Assembly: GCA_039566865.1 (NCBI GenBank)
Contig: CM076948.1
Span: 10,365,001 to 10,429,000 of the forward strand
Length of the DNA stretch: 64,000 bases
Direction: 5' to 3'
Source: Aurelia coerulea
Taxonomy: Eukaryota; Cnidaria; Scyphozoa; Semaeostomeae; Ulmaridae
The translations under genes and the position numbers were made by a program. Shown piece after piece: positions 1 through 48,900 of the stretch (the stretch's first letter is position 1; every line of letters starts with the position of its first letter). The notes under the pieces are model-generated. The model did not search any database. It saw nothing but the letters and a program-made list of their open reading frames with translations, and was not told the DNA's origin.

Positions 1-264
1 ATTCCAGAAATTATTTTTAAGAGCAAACATGAGCATATATCGAAAGAAGAAGGATATATCTGCACATCTGCCACGGGCATTCAAATCATTTGATTCAAAA
101 GCTGATTGGGAGGCTATTCAATTCTCTTCTTATTTTTGGGTGTAATTAAAACACTTACTACTCCGCTTCTGAACCAAAGAAATAAAATGCCCGAGGTAGA
201 TGTATAGATATATCCTTCTTTTTCGATATATGCTCATGTTTGCTCGTAAAAAACAATTTCTGGA
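1..264. repeat. Palindromic MITE at window start
   Basis: The first ~80 bases (from ATTCCAGAAAT) are the imperfect reverse complement of about 187-264 (ending ATTTCTGGAAT), sharing GATATATCCTTCTTT and CATGAGCATATA blocks. The unique centre is about 105 bp. This is a foldback-type miniature element, possibly cut by the window edge. Confidence 0.7.
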
Positions 265-805
265 ATGCACAACGAACGCGCCAGCTACTTGGGTTTCAAA
301 GAAACTTTTGTGGCTTTGTTTTTTGTTTTAATTTATGGTCGAGATAATTTCCTTTGTCTGCAGCCACTAATTGCTTTGAATTCAGGTGTCAACAAAAGCA
401 TCTCATGCTATTGTGTTACAAAATCTGCCATTTTTGTCTGCAAGAAGCATTGCAATATCTGCAGTTCACATTCTGAATTGCAAAGAATGATCTTCACAGA
501 TGCTTAGATATATCCTTCTTTATTAATAGATGCTTCAGTCTTCTCTCGACACACCCTTTTGCGTGCGCAAGGAATGAGTTAAGGCTGACCTTCTATGGCC
601 TATTCCTTTCAAGCGAATGGCTGCAAAAGAACCTTTAGCTATTTCGCTATAATTCTTTACCGTTGGACTCTCAGAATTAGAGTGCCTTTCTTCTTTTTTG
701 GGAACTCAAGAAAAAGTTTGAATCAAACTTAAAATAGATGTTTGGACGAAGCATGACATAATGTCAAAGAAAACCATAGTTTATGGATGTGCTCGTACTT
801 TTTTT

Positions 806-992
806 ATAAGAAACTGCTCATAAGAAACTCAACTCTCAGATCGCCAAAAAATTAAGGATTTTGTTTCTGTGTTTAAATATTAAAGTGTGACGTTTGCAGG
901 AGGCTAGGCGCCCCAGAACAGGCCCTCATACACGTATTGTTTTAATAAGAAACTGCTCATAAGAAACTCAACTCTCAGATCGCCAAAAAATT
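806..992. repeat. Two identical 48-bp direct repeats, 139 bp apart
   Basis: Positions 806-853 and 945-992 are identical over 48 bases, starting ATAAGAAACTGCTCATAAGA. Related AAGAAACT units recur to about 1260, so the surrounding DNA is probably a degraded repeat. The rest of 265-1338 shows no coding signal. Confidence 0.75.
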
Positions 993-1338
993 GAGAAACT
1001 CCAGTACTGAGAAAATATAAGTTAAGAAACTATTCATTTTGGTAAAGGAAGTCCTCAACATATTCTTACTTTATTTTCACTTGTTTCCTGTGTGATATTA
1101 CTCAGAAGGTACTTGAGTAATGTTTAACATTGGAAATACTTAAAAAAATTGTTTTGAAACGTTCCACGACGGCATAGGAAGTGAGCATGAAAATTTTTTG
1201 GAACCTCTAAGAAACTCGTAAGATACGCTTAGTACTGAAAATCTGATGATTTTAAGAAACTTTCAATACTGGGCCAAATTCTTAGTTCTTATGAAAAAAC
1301 ACATGTATAGCACAATCTTATTTCTTTTTCTTTTCTAG

Positions 1339-37156
<35,818 letters not shown>

Positions 37157-37807
37157 AAATGCTGTCTTTAAAACTATGCATATTTCGATACTAGAGACCA
37201 TTTTCCTGACTTATGAAAATGATCCTGAGTAACCCTTGTCGTGTTGAGACTGTCATTGCAGAATGAAGAAAGACTATTGCATGTTGCGAGACCATCGATG
37301 TGGATAGGGATCCTTTCAGAAGATTTAGCCCCCCCCCCCCGTATTCTAACTTAAAAGTGGCGCAACCATGTTCTCGAACAAACACGCCTCAAATTCATTT
37401 AGCTACCTACAAGACGAGAGAATATAACTTCCAGAAGATTATTTGGCTCGTAAAATATCAAAACATGGCTCGGATTGCTTTTTGCGAATATCGCTTGCTC
37501 GAAAATTGTTTGCCATGGAGCAACGAGAATTTGCAACGATGAATATAAGGAATTATCATTGTATTCGTTCCTGTTGTACCCACTCTATCGCATAATGGAA
37601 CTCCTAGAGTAGACATTGAGTACTGCCAGCTGTTATCAAGAATGATAGATCTTTTAAAGATGATGAAATTTCGTGTGCCCTGCTAGCAGATTTCGAAAAG
37701 TATTGCTGATATCTGCCATAGAATTTACTTTGCCGCTATACTGAACGCCCTTTAAACAGCAGCTTAGCAGTTTCTTGGAAAGTGAACCTTTTTATTCAAA
37801 CTTTTTG

Positions 37808-37813
37808 AATAAA
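37808..37813 (+). promoter_or_regulatory. Candidate polyadenylation signal for chordin
   Basis: An AATAAA hexamer about 650 nt after the chordin stop, in an A/T-rich stretch. It is the first clear candidate I noticed, but such hexamers are common in AT-rich DNA. Confidence 0.3.
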
Positions 37814-38044
37814 GGAAATGATAGAATTGGTTATGAGTTTCTTTCAAAGGTACTGAAACATGATGGACCAAAATTACAATAATTCAACTAGGTGAATTAT
37901 TTACGTTACATTTCCCACATTTCCTGTACTATGTTTTTGAGAACTTCAAGAGTTTCTTTGTCAGTCACCTGAGATTGTAAGCCTCTCCATTGTATAATTG
38001 CCATAATTGCAATATCTCAGATAATCTTTCAGTTTAATAAGAAA

Positions 38045-38067
38045 CTGCTGCTGCATGCTGCTGCTGC

Positions 38068-38157
<90 letters not shown>
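38045..38157. repeat. (CTG)n microsatellite
   Basis: CTG/CAG array with two CATG interruptions at the left; the uninterrupted part from about 38069 to 38157 holds roughly 29-30 units. It lies about 890 bp after the chordin stop. The poly-Ala frame on the other strand is a by-product. Confidence 0.97.
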
Positions 38158-38159
<2 letters not shown>

Positions 38160-39870
38160 AAGTCTGCGCTGTTCTGAGCTGCACAATCCAAGTGACTAGT
38201 CCCAAGCAGAAATACTGGAAGCATTACTTGTTGCAGATGGACCAAGGTGGCACCAAGGACTGAAATCAATATGAGTAGAAGGGAAATGTGCAAAGTTGTA
38301 AACTGTTCTCTCTCGTAACATAAATACACTCATCCAAGTGACCCGGCGGTGAGAGGTGAGATGTTCGCAGGAGTCAAGAAAGGGTTCTAATCAGCACATT
38401 TTTCCGAGGTGCTCCCTTGTTCTACTGAGGACAGTCTAAACTTTAGTAGAGAACCTTTTCTAGGAGGAAATGATTTCCCACATTTCTTCTTGAGATGTGC
38501 CAATATGCAGGAGAGTTTCCCCACGTGAAGCGTTTTGTACTGGGGAGATTCACCTCTTATGCGGGGACGGATTTTGCTTATCACTTATCGCCTGGAAAAT
38601 CACCTGGGTAGAATGTGCCACGAAATTTGGACGAGGTTGTTTGTAAGGACTAGGGCTATAGCCAAGACGTCTTGGACCGAAGCAAACAGCAAAACAGGAT
38701 TCATATGGTTGAATTCTTCCCGTTTTCTAGTGTTAGATGCTTGTTATCATATCATTGTTCAAAATAGCATATAACTTAATGTAAATATGTATGCATATAA
38801 TAATGGAGCAATGTTAAATTATTTAATGTTAGAAATCTTACTATTATGAATGTAGCGATGAGAAAGAAGTATAATCCATCATATATTTTCTTTTTCTCTG
38901 CAAACCTTTGATTAGTTCTTCATTTAAGTAAAGCATTAGCTGTTGCTGTTCTGTTTTATGGCCAATGGCTGCCTGGCTGAATCAAGAGGCCTCTCCTTGT
39001 TCTTGTCAAATTGCGCTCGAAGACATCTAATAACTTGCCAAGATTCAGATTTGACATCAATTGGAATTCCACGTCAAACAAAACTTAACCTTGGACTGGA
39101 CATCAAGAATTGATAGCATGCAACCTCCATTATGAAACCTGCGCTATGCAGATTACACCAGCCGCTTTTGTTGTTGTTTTACGGAATGCGATTGGTCGAA
39201 TCTGTTTAATTGAAAGCCACTGGTCGTTTTTCAAAACCCTTGGCCTTCTAAAAATTGACCGAATTTTGGCCGTAATGACGTAATTAGAAAGCCATAAATA
39301 AGCAAAACAAAGGAAACAGCTATTCATTGAAAATCTCAACATTGCAAGCGAAAAAATAATAAAACAATTAAAACATAGTAGCCGAAATTTGGCTCAATTT
39401 AGCTGTCTTTGAAGAGTTTAGGTTTGTTTTTGGTTGGCTCAATTTGGCCGTGCCGTGACCCCGTGACCCATTCCTGGTTCCTAAACCCTAAACCATAACA
39501 ATTTTGAGGAAAGTTGTCGTTCCATATCCAGTACGAGGCAAAACCAACATTGGAATTATTTTAAAAAGTAGATAATCAGCAGAGCGGATAACTCTTTTCC
39601 AGAAAATGTGTCAATATTACGAATGTTTCGAAACTGAAAAAGAAGTATCTTCTTCAGTTAACACATAGTTGAATGTTGCATACATAACACAAGATACCAC
39701 ACGACAAACTGCATTTGCCTGTGGTGAGCACGTGACTAAATCAATCCGCGAAGCTTTGTGAAATTTAGGCCTGACTGAAGTAAGTCACAACAGAGACAGT
39801 CGAAGTGGCCTAAGCCAACGGGAAATTGCAGCAGAGCTTGCTTGGACGATAAACTTCGTATCTGTTCATC

Positions 39871-39929
39871 ATGCATGAAGAATATTTTTGGAAATCAGAT
39901 GATTATCACGCGTATCATGCCAAAGAGAG
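39871..39929 (+). CDS. NSMAF: NSMAF exon 1 (start codon)
   Basis: It starts at ATG 39871, the first in-frame ATG after a TAA, reads MHEEYFWKSDDYHAYHAKE and ends before GTAAGT in phase 2. The AKE + R junction with exon 2 matches the YSKERFSL of human NSMAF, and the length before RFSL is similar. Confidence 0.8.
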
Positions 39930-42900
39930 GTAAGTACATCGACGAAAATACGTCCCGCTTTTGTTTACAGGACATGAAGGACAATTTTTAGGCTAATGTA
40001 TACATACAAAAATTAGAATTGTAAGGTCGTTTTTTCCATTAAAGTGAATAACCTGAGTTAAAAGATGAGATCTGATAATCCAAAGCGTTGCGAAAAAAGC
40101 AAATGCTAAAGAGGTGATTTTCCTTGTCCTATTTACAGACTTTTACATTCAACAGGACTATTATAGATGTCATGTCATTCACTTTAAGACTTCTTATTTT
40201 AAAGTCAGATTGTTTAAAGTATGTTTTTAGGGACTAGATTTCCTTTTTCTTCTCACAAATCTTCATAATGTCTCATTCAATTCCTACCCTGACCATCCCC
40301 CCCCCCCCGGGCAGCCTGGGGGTCAACAAAAATTCCTTGCTCAAATGCCCGGGGGCCGGGAAAAATCGGTGGTCAAATGCCCGGGGGCCGGGCAATGAGA
40401 AAATACCATATTCCCAGTTACTGTATAAGCAAAAGCTCCTGTTCTAGTCAAATGCTATTCAAATGGCCGGGGAAAAATCTACGGTCAAATGCCCGGGGGC
40501 CGGGAATATTTTTCGTGCAAATGCCCGGGGGTGTCCCAGGGGGGATGGTCAGGGTAGCAATTGAACGAGACATAACAGGCACTCGAGTGCTTAATCCTTT
40601 CAAAACATCGTGGAATCAATTAGAAACCGGTTTAATATTACAACTAATAGATTCATTAGGAACTAACCGATCGGTTAGTGACTAAGGAATCTGTTGGTAA
40701 ATTTACTAATGAATCAGTTAGTTGCTAATCCATCTGTTAGTCACTAATAGATCGGTTAGTCGCTAATGAATCGAGAGCTTTTACCGGACTGGTATGGGGT
40801 CTTTTCTCTGGAAGATTCAACAAATAATAAACAAGTTCTGTAGAAATATGGTACATTTCTTCATAATTTGTTTTGGCCTCTTGTCTTGAGGCTCTCAAAG
40901 CTAAGTAATATATATGTAGCCACACACTATTTTGAAACAAAATCAGAGCAAAACAGTGATGCAATTATTCCCTGACTATAGAATCCAATACTCACTTCCT
41001 GGGAATGGTAAAAGTTTGTCCAAACTTCCTGCAGAAATGTTTTTAATTTTACACTGATTTAGTGGATGGTACTGATTTGTGGATTGGATTGTATTGATTT
41101 GTGGATGTAGTGTAGTGGATTGTGATTCATGCAAGCTGTAGGTAGAATATAGACTTGTTCAAAATTTACTTGGTGAAAGTTAAAGGTAATGTGTCCATGT
41201 AAGTACTGCAACTTTGCTATTTTCTTGACGTGATATTTCATGTGATCATGTTGGTAAGCAACCAAAATCACATGACTTTGTTATGAAGATGAGCAACCAA
41301 ATGCACATGCAAATCTGGTTACCACTTTCTTCCTTCCAGTGAAACGAAAAGCACTGTATCTAGGCAAAAAAGCAATTGAGCAGCTCAATGAATTGATAGG
41401 GTTGACCTGGACGATATCTACTACTCAAAACAGGGACCGCGCAGCCATTGGGCTAGGGGGGGCTAAAGCCCCCCCACTTTTTTCAAAGATAGGTCTAAAA
41501 TATTTCAATAATATGGAATTTTCAATATTTTCATACACGCAACTGCTGCATTTGCTGAGAAACCTTCTCAATGGCTAGCTAGATGTCTCAAAATCTGACT
41601 TCATTCAAATATGAAGCAGTCAAATTTCAACAATCTAGCGATATTGAACTTTCATAAACAACGAGCAACGCGATGTCCCTCTTGGATATTGCTGACGATG
41701 TTGTTAAAAATTAGAATGGGCATCGCAACTTTGGCACGTTTGCTTTGACAGATCTTCGGTGGTAATAGTTATGAGAAAAAACGCTTTGCTGTTAATTTTG
41801 TTGGTTGTAACAATATGTCTCTTTACATAGTAATTTAAATCATTTTTGAACCAAACTGACTGTATGTAAATATGGACGTAAATAGTCAAGTCTTTTTTTG
41901 AAAAGGGCGTTTTCCGACGTTCTAAAGGGCGTGGTCTCAAAAAATTTTCCGGGGGCAGGCCCCCGGTCCCCCATTTTAGCTCGCTTCGCTCGCCGTTTAG
42001 CCCCCCCACTTTAAAACCGCTGCGCGGTCCCTGACTCAAAAACCAATCTTTTTTCAAATCTTTGACACAAGCCTTTTGTTTAACATTCTGCTTAATTAAA
42101 GTTACTGCAGCAATTCAATTTTGTTCTCTAGATAAAAATTAGGCCATGTTCAGGTTCTGCCGTATTTGGTGTTTGACCCCAACAAAAAATTAGCTTCTTT
42201 TCAAAAAGCATTTTCTGCAGCCTAAAATGATTTGATTTGATTTGATTTTGATTTCTTTAGACATGGTGGCCACCTCAGTCAAAGGATTGATTTACAGTGG
42301 GCCATACAAATACATACAATAGTTAAATGTAAAAGAAAGGATACAAAAAAATTAAATTGCAAAACATAGTGTATAAGCGTTTGAGCAGTTCCTGTGAAGG
42401 AGCCACCTCGCATGTCCAAATCAGGTCTATTCGAAGAGTAATTAATCCAAACAAGCAAAATATCTGAGGCAGCCTAAGACAGATGGTTATTGAATTATTC
42501 AATTGCTATCTATTTGTAATTTGGAAAAAGCTTTTGTGGCAGCTCAACAATATGTACATTATTTTTGGAATTTTTTGAACTATGAAAGTGAAATTTGCTT
42601 TCCACTAATTCAAGAGCCCAATAGGACTTAACAATCACAGCTGTAACAATACTCAGATGAGAAAGATCCTTTGGTATTAGAGACACCATCTTGAGCCTTG
42701 ACACTGTTCCTGTTCTTTAAATCCTAGAAAATCATGCTGTGAACGGTTAAAGTGTAATTGCATTTTTTCTTAACATTATTTTATATTTGATATTTAATAG
42801 TTTAATTGATCAGGAAATTTTGAAGAATAGAAATTTTAATGGTTGAGCAGACTCAGAGTTTTCTTCAAATTACGCATAGATTGTAATAGCATATCAATAA

Positions 42901-45900
42901 CTATCTGTCTTAGGCTGCCTCAGAAATTTTCCTGTTTTTGGTTAATTACTCTGCAAATACAAACCGGCTGCAAACAGTAAATTAAGATCTTGTCCATGCC
43001 ATAAACTGAAAGCAAACATTTTTAAAACCAAATGCTCCTTTTCAGAAACTGTTCAAACGCTTATGCTTTTTTGGGGCCCCTAGTATATTTATGTATTCAT
43101 AGTTGTTCATTTTGGTCTACCAAAAGATCTTATTTTCGGATTGATGCACAATCTTAATTTTGTATCTTAGATTTTCACTGTTGGTGCTTGCACCTGGAGA
43201 GATTTACTTTGAAGACTTCAGTGTTTTTTACTACCCTGTTGGTGTTTCAGAAGATGAAGCCTTCAGAAGGTTTGAAGTTATTGTTTATTGCAACCTTATA
43301 TTTGTACTTACCCTTGTTTTGAATGATCATTTTACTTTTTCTGTGTGTATCATTCATGCAGAACCAAATTTCGTGTCATCGTGAAAGTTTTAAAACCAGT
43401 GGTCAAGTGTTACAATTGCCCCGTAACACGGGGCAATTGTAACACATGGTCGGGGCAATTGTAACACATCTTTAAAATCAGTACAGAGAATCATTCACCG
43501 GCTCTTTTTGTTTCTCAATGAAGGACATATGAATTCTAGGTAGAAGATTATTCATTACTTCATGAAAAACAAATTCTAGCACTGTTTGCTCTAATCCACT
43601 CCTCTCTTCATCTGTAGTGAGACAAGAGATTTTGAAGCTAATATAGGGAAAGAAGTGTGTGTTTTAAGCACAACGTCTTCAGCTTTGCCATTTAAAATGA
43701 AATTTTGATTTCGAAATGGTTCATAGGGTGGTATCTTCAAATTGAATTAGGCTTTTTAGTTTCAGACACATGAACGAAAAAAAAAACGTAATTCATCATT
43801 CCTATCTGTCCTTGAAAATGACTATAAAACATCAAATTGAACAGCATGTTTTTCTTTACAACCGAGGATAAAAACACAAAGTGTTAAGTCAACTCAACTC
43901 TGCTTTACAGTAAGGAAGCTACGAACTACTCAAAGAACTTTTACTTCCTGTTAGATTCACAAAAGATCAGGCAAATATCAACATTTTGCTGCGAAGGTTC
44001 CTTAATTCTTAGGTTTCTTCGCTCTTTTCCTTCCCTTTGGGGCGTTCTCATGTGGAGGAACTTTCAATTTCTTTTGCTTTGCTTTAATTTTCTCATCAAA
44101 AAGGGACTTCTTTACCGGAGTGTCCGTCAGTATAGCAGTTTTTCTTCTTTTGCGGCCACGGTTTGATATTTTGCGAGCTGGGGCTTTCGGAAATGGTTTC
44201 ACTTTTTCTGGAGAAAATAATGCACAGTTGAGAGCTGGAGCTTCGATCGATGGTTGCAAAATAGAGAATGAATTTTGTGCAACAGTCACACCAGCTGATT
44301 CCCTTGGTTGTGGTGCACTTGAACACACATCTGTAGGCTCTGCAAACACTTCAGGACATGGACAGTCGGTAACCATCGATGGGGCAAAATCTATCTCATC
44401 AAAAATATCTCTGTTGAATGGAAAAATACCTGTGCAAGAAAAACCCGACGTTATGTTCTTTGGCGTAACAGCTAAAGTCAATGCTTGACGAACAATTCCT
44501 GGGATTTTGTAAATGCTCATTGTCTGACCAAGGTTTGTACACATCCAAGAGTCGAAAGCACTGTTGATAGCCTTCTTTAGAGGTCCATATACACCCCAGT
44601 CTAATGGCTGCAGTTTATGCGACGTGTATGGTGGAAATGAAATTAGAACTATGCCCGACTCCTTGCAGAAATCAAGCGCATCTATCGAAAGATGTGACTC
44701 ATGGTTATCCAGCAGGAGCAGTACTGGCTTCTCTTTGCTTGGCTTAGCATGCTTTCCAAAGTGCTTGAGGAAAATTAGAAAATCATCCCCTTGCATCCAA
44801 CCTGATCCATTTGCAGTACCAATGCACCCTGTTGGGCCATCACGAATAAAGTGCTTCTGAAATTTCTTCCTTGGGAAGATGAAAATTGGTGGCCCACTAT
44901 TTCCCACAGCATTGATAGCAACTGCACAAGTAACCAAAGTGCCCCTCTCTTGAGACGTCAGGGCTCCAACTTGCTTCTTCCCCTTTGTAGCAACAATGTG
45001 GTCTGGAGTCTGTACGGTAGTAACGCCAGTCTCATCTACGTTGTAAATGTTCTCCGGTTCAAATTTGTGTCATTCCATGACCGTAGCCAGGTTGTTGAAA
45101 AATTCATACACCGTTGTTTTGTTAAATGCCGTTGCACGGGCGAGACTTGTCGCTTGCGGTTTCCGAATAGAGAGGGATGGATTTCTTGTCAAGAATTCAG
45201 AAAACCATTCGGGTCCTGCCATGCTGTTTTCATTCCATTTTTGAGGGAACTTCAGGTTAAATGACACTGCGCAATTGAAGGTAAGTCTTCTCACCTCTTT
45301 GGGAGAAAGTCCATAGTATAAGTCGGCAGCTTGTCGCAGATATTGGCCCAAGGCCTTTTCTTCATCCTTTGAAAATACCCTTGTGTGGGGATTGTAGCCC
45401 GCTTTTGGAACTTCCATGTTTCTTAATTTATTACAATATCTTGACAGGGTTACGTGACATAAATTCATCTCTTTCGCAATGCGTCGTACAGATTTTGCCT
45501 GATTTAAAACGCATCGTGCTGCCTCTGGCAGTAAATGCAGATTTTCTCCTCGGTTTGTTATCCGTTTTCTGCTACGAACCATGTTCAAGATAAATAAAAA
45601 ATGACGAATTCATAACAAACCTTAACAACGAGTTTGCAGTCATTGTTGCAGAATACAAAAGATCTTTCATGTGAAACATTCCAATTCATCATCCCTCCCC
45701 TGAGGTTGAGAAAATGTGCACTACACGTTGGAAAGCTTGCTTTATTTCAGATCTCGAGATTTGTTGTTTCTTTGTAAAGCTCGATGAATCAATTGAACAA
45801 ATGACTCAATTGTGAGAAAAAGCGTTTTATATCGAAGGAATTATTGTTTAAAAGTTTCAAAAATTCAACTCTATAATACTGCATGGATGCATGCTCTTCG

Positions 45901-48900
45901 CCTCGAATAGAAATTGAATCAAGACCAAGCCATCGGTCAGCTTACATCGGGGCAATTGTAACAGCGTGTTACAATTGCCCCTGACCTGGTCAGCTTTCAT
46001 TATACCCCATTTTCACATCTCATAAGCTGTGTAGCTTAAAAGTTTTAGCGTAGCTTTGATCCTAAATAGATGTCATAGCTGTCATGTGAAAATGAACTTT
46101 TTTAAACAAGAGCAAAATCTCTCAGAGAAAAATTTACAGTGCAAGTACGTTTTTACTTTTGTGCTCAAAAACGCATTTTTCCCCCAAAAATTTCACAAAC
46201 TTGGATGAATATTCCTGTATCTCAAGACATATGTAGAGGGTTAGAATGAGCATGTTCTGTGCAAAAATCAGATTAATTGCACTTTTCTGCTAGGCGTGAG
46301 AACCAATGTTACAATTGCCCTGTGTTACAATTGTCCCCGGTCTCCCCTACTGTACACTAGGAATAACGGTAATGGAGAATTTTCTCAATGATTCTAAAAA
46401 ACTTCAATAGACAGTATTACACATATGTAGTGTCCAGCTGATTTGAATTGAGATCCACTAGTTTTGGTGATGTTAAGTTCTTCGGAAGAGGGAATAAACA
46501 TGGTAATGGATGCATTTTCTCAATTATTCTAAAACACTTCAATAAACAGTATTAAACATATTATGCAGTGTGAAGCTGATTTGAATTGAGATGCATAAAT
46601 TTTGGTGATGTTAAATTTTTTGGAAGAGGGTATAAAACAAGCGTTTAACCTGATCACCAAAATATTTTAGGTATCAAAACTGAACAAATCAAAATCAGAT
46701 TTGAATTCACCATAATTCACCATTTCATTTTGCTCCGATGCACTAGCCTGTGTGCAGCCTCTACTGGGGGAGATTTCCGCTCTTTCCTCCTCCTTTCCAC
46801 CCCGCAGTGACAGTAGAGGCTGCACGCAGGCTGCGATGCACATGCCATACTGTGTATTAAATCTGTAAATATGTTCTTCTCTTACATAGGAAGCAAAAAG
46901 GAAGACTCAAACTTTGTTCCAGATCACTTGTGTTTGACCCTCTAGACACAAGTCATCCAATGCTCAAGGTAATAGCTGCTTTATGAATATAGTAAATCAT
47001 TTGTCATTCATTAGTCCGTCGAGTTGAATCAAATGATGCAGAAAGTGAGGCTTCTGCCCTTGTTGCAGTCTTGCATATTTTGTAAGAATTTCATAAAACA
47101 AAGTTGGCAAGGTTTAACTACTAGAAATTGAAAACATGTTTCAAACGACTATACTTCTCAAAATATAATTATATAGAAATTCTAGATTTGTGATAAAAAT
47201 TTCTTTGTTTCTGTAGCTTCAGTTCAAGGATTTTGTGCATATTGGAAAATGGACTGGATCTTTGATGTCTAAGTAAGTCCAAATTTGTGTTGATGTTGTA
47301 GATAGACTAGACTTTGTGCTGGGTAGGCCAAAAACAATTTTTCACTTTTGGCAGGCCACGATAATTTGCACACTGGACCGATTTTGAGGCTTTATGACTT
47401 AAAATAATCTTTAGCAAAAAGCCTGCATTGGAGTCCAAGATCTTTTCAAATTATTTTTGCTTTCTGTTTTTAGAGCCATAAGCGTCATTCCCTAAAATTG
47501 CCGTTTTCAAAAACACTGAAAATGATAAAAAACATTGATCAAATTCCTGAAGACAAAGAGAAAATGTTTTTGTGGTGATTTGGGTATTTAGAAATCGATC
47601 AGTGTAATCTTTGAAATATTCTATGAGAATCTTTCTTTCATGATTTTTATGTCTATGGTTGTTTTAATTGATATGCTGAATGTGCGTTGTAATTGACCAA
47701 AAGCTAAATTTTAAGCAACACGTGAACATGGTGTGTACGAAAACAAGCCAGAAGCTACATGCTCTTGCAAGGGCCTCAACGTATATGCCTGAAGAAAAAA
47801 TTAGGAATGTCATGAGAGCTTTCATAATGTCACAGTGTAGCTATTGTTTGTTGACATGGATGTTTCATGACAGACGAGTTAACGCAAAAATTAACTCCAT
47901 TCACGAAAGAGCATTACGAATAGCGTATCATGATTGGACCTCAGGTTTTGAAGAACTGTTAATTACAGACCATTCACTTTCCATTTATCAATGAAATCTA
48001 CAGTTGCTTGTCATTGAAATTTACCGAACAAGGATGAAATTGAATCCTTGTTTTATGAAAGAATTTTTCGCTGAGAGAGAATTACATTACAACGTGAGAG
48101 TTGCGAGCAACATCTTTGCACGCAAATCTAGGACTGCAGCCTATGGGTTAGAAAACTGTGAGTTTCCTGCGGCAAAATCTCTGGTGAGCTTTGTCATTGC
48201 ATATAAAAGAGTCCCGATCTGTAGAGTATTTTAAAAGGGAAAATAAGTTTTGAAATCTTTCGTGCAACTGTAGATTGAGTAAAGATTTTATTGTATGGTT
48301 AGGTTATATTTAGGTTGATTGTAATTATCAATAATTTTGTATCACTAATGGTTGGCATTAATTAGCCTAGTGCTATGTACCACACCAACCTTAAAGAAAT
48401 AATCATTATTATTATTATCATTTATTATTTTCCCTTCCACTACTATTTTGCATAGCGAGTTGGTCAAAACAAAATTCAGATTACAAGTTCGTAGCTATCC
48501 CTATTGATACACTGATGGAGCAAGCAAATGTTGTTATTGTTGTTGTTGTTGGTGGTGTTGTTGCGATAACTGCGACTATCTTGTGAGCCTAGCTAAAGCT
48601 TTTTAAAGTCATTGCTGTAAGGAGGTAGAAATATAATGGAGAAATTTGCCCTTGATTTTAGTATGTTTTTCAATTTCTTGAAGGGACTTGTTCGAGAAAA
48701 TATCTTGTTAAATCTGAACAGAGTGACCGATTTCAGCCAAGAAAAATTCTAGAAATAATTGAACGTGTTGGCTCGTCAATCAGATATCATTGTTGATTTG
48801 ATATTTAGGGAGTAGCAGTCTTTCAAGCAGCATGCATTTTTAATGACTCATGCGATACATTCTCTGTAAGATCTGCCATTTTTCACTTCAACATCTTTTG

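Larger units (their letters stand above)
37157..39870. other. Chordin-NSMAF intergenic region
   Basis: It contains the candidate poly(A) signal and the CTG array. Between 38160 and 39870 I see no coding frame with recognisable similarity and no clear repeat. The NSMAF promoter should lie toward the end of this interval, but no defined core element was recognised. Confidence 0.5.

Noticed and set aside
37961..38329. Minus-strand open frame with a poly-alanine stretch
   Set aside because: It is created by the CTG array; there is no supporting domain or splice context.
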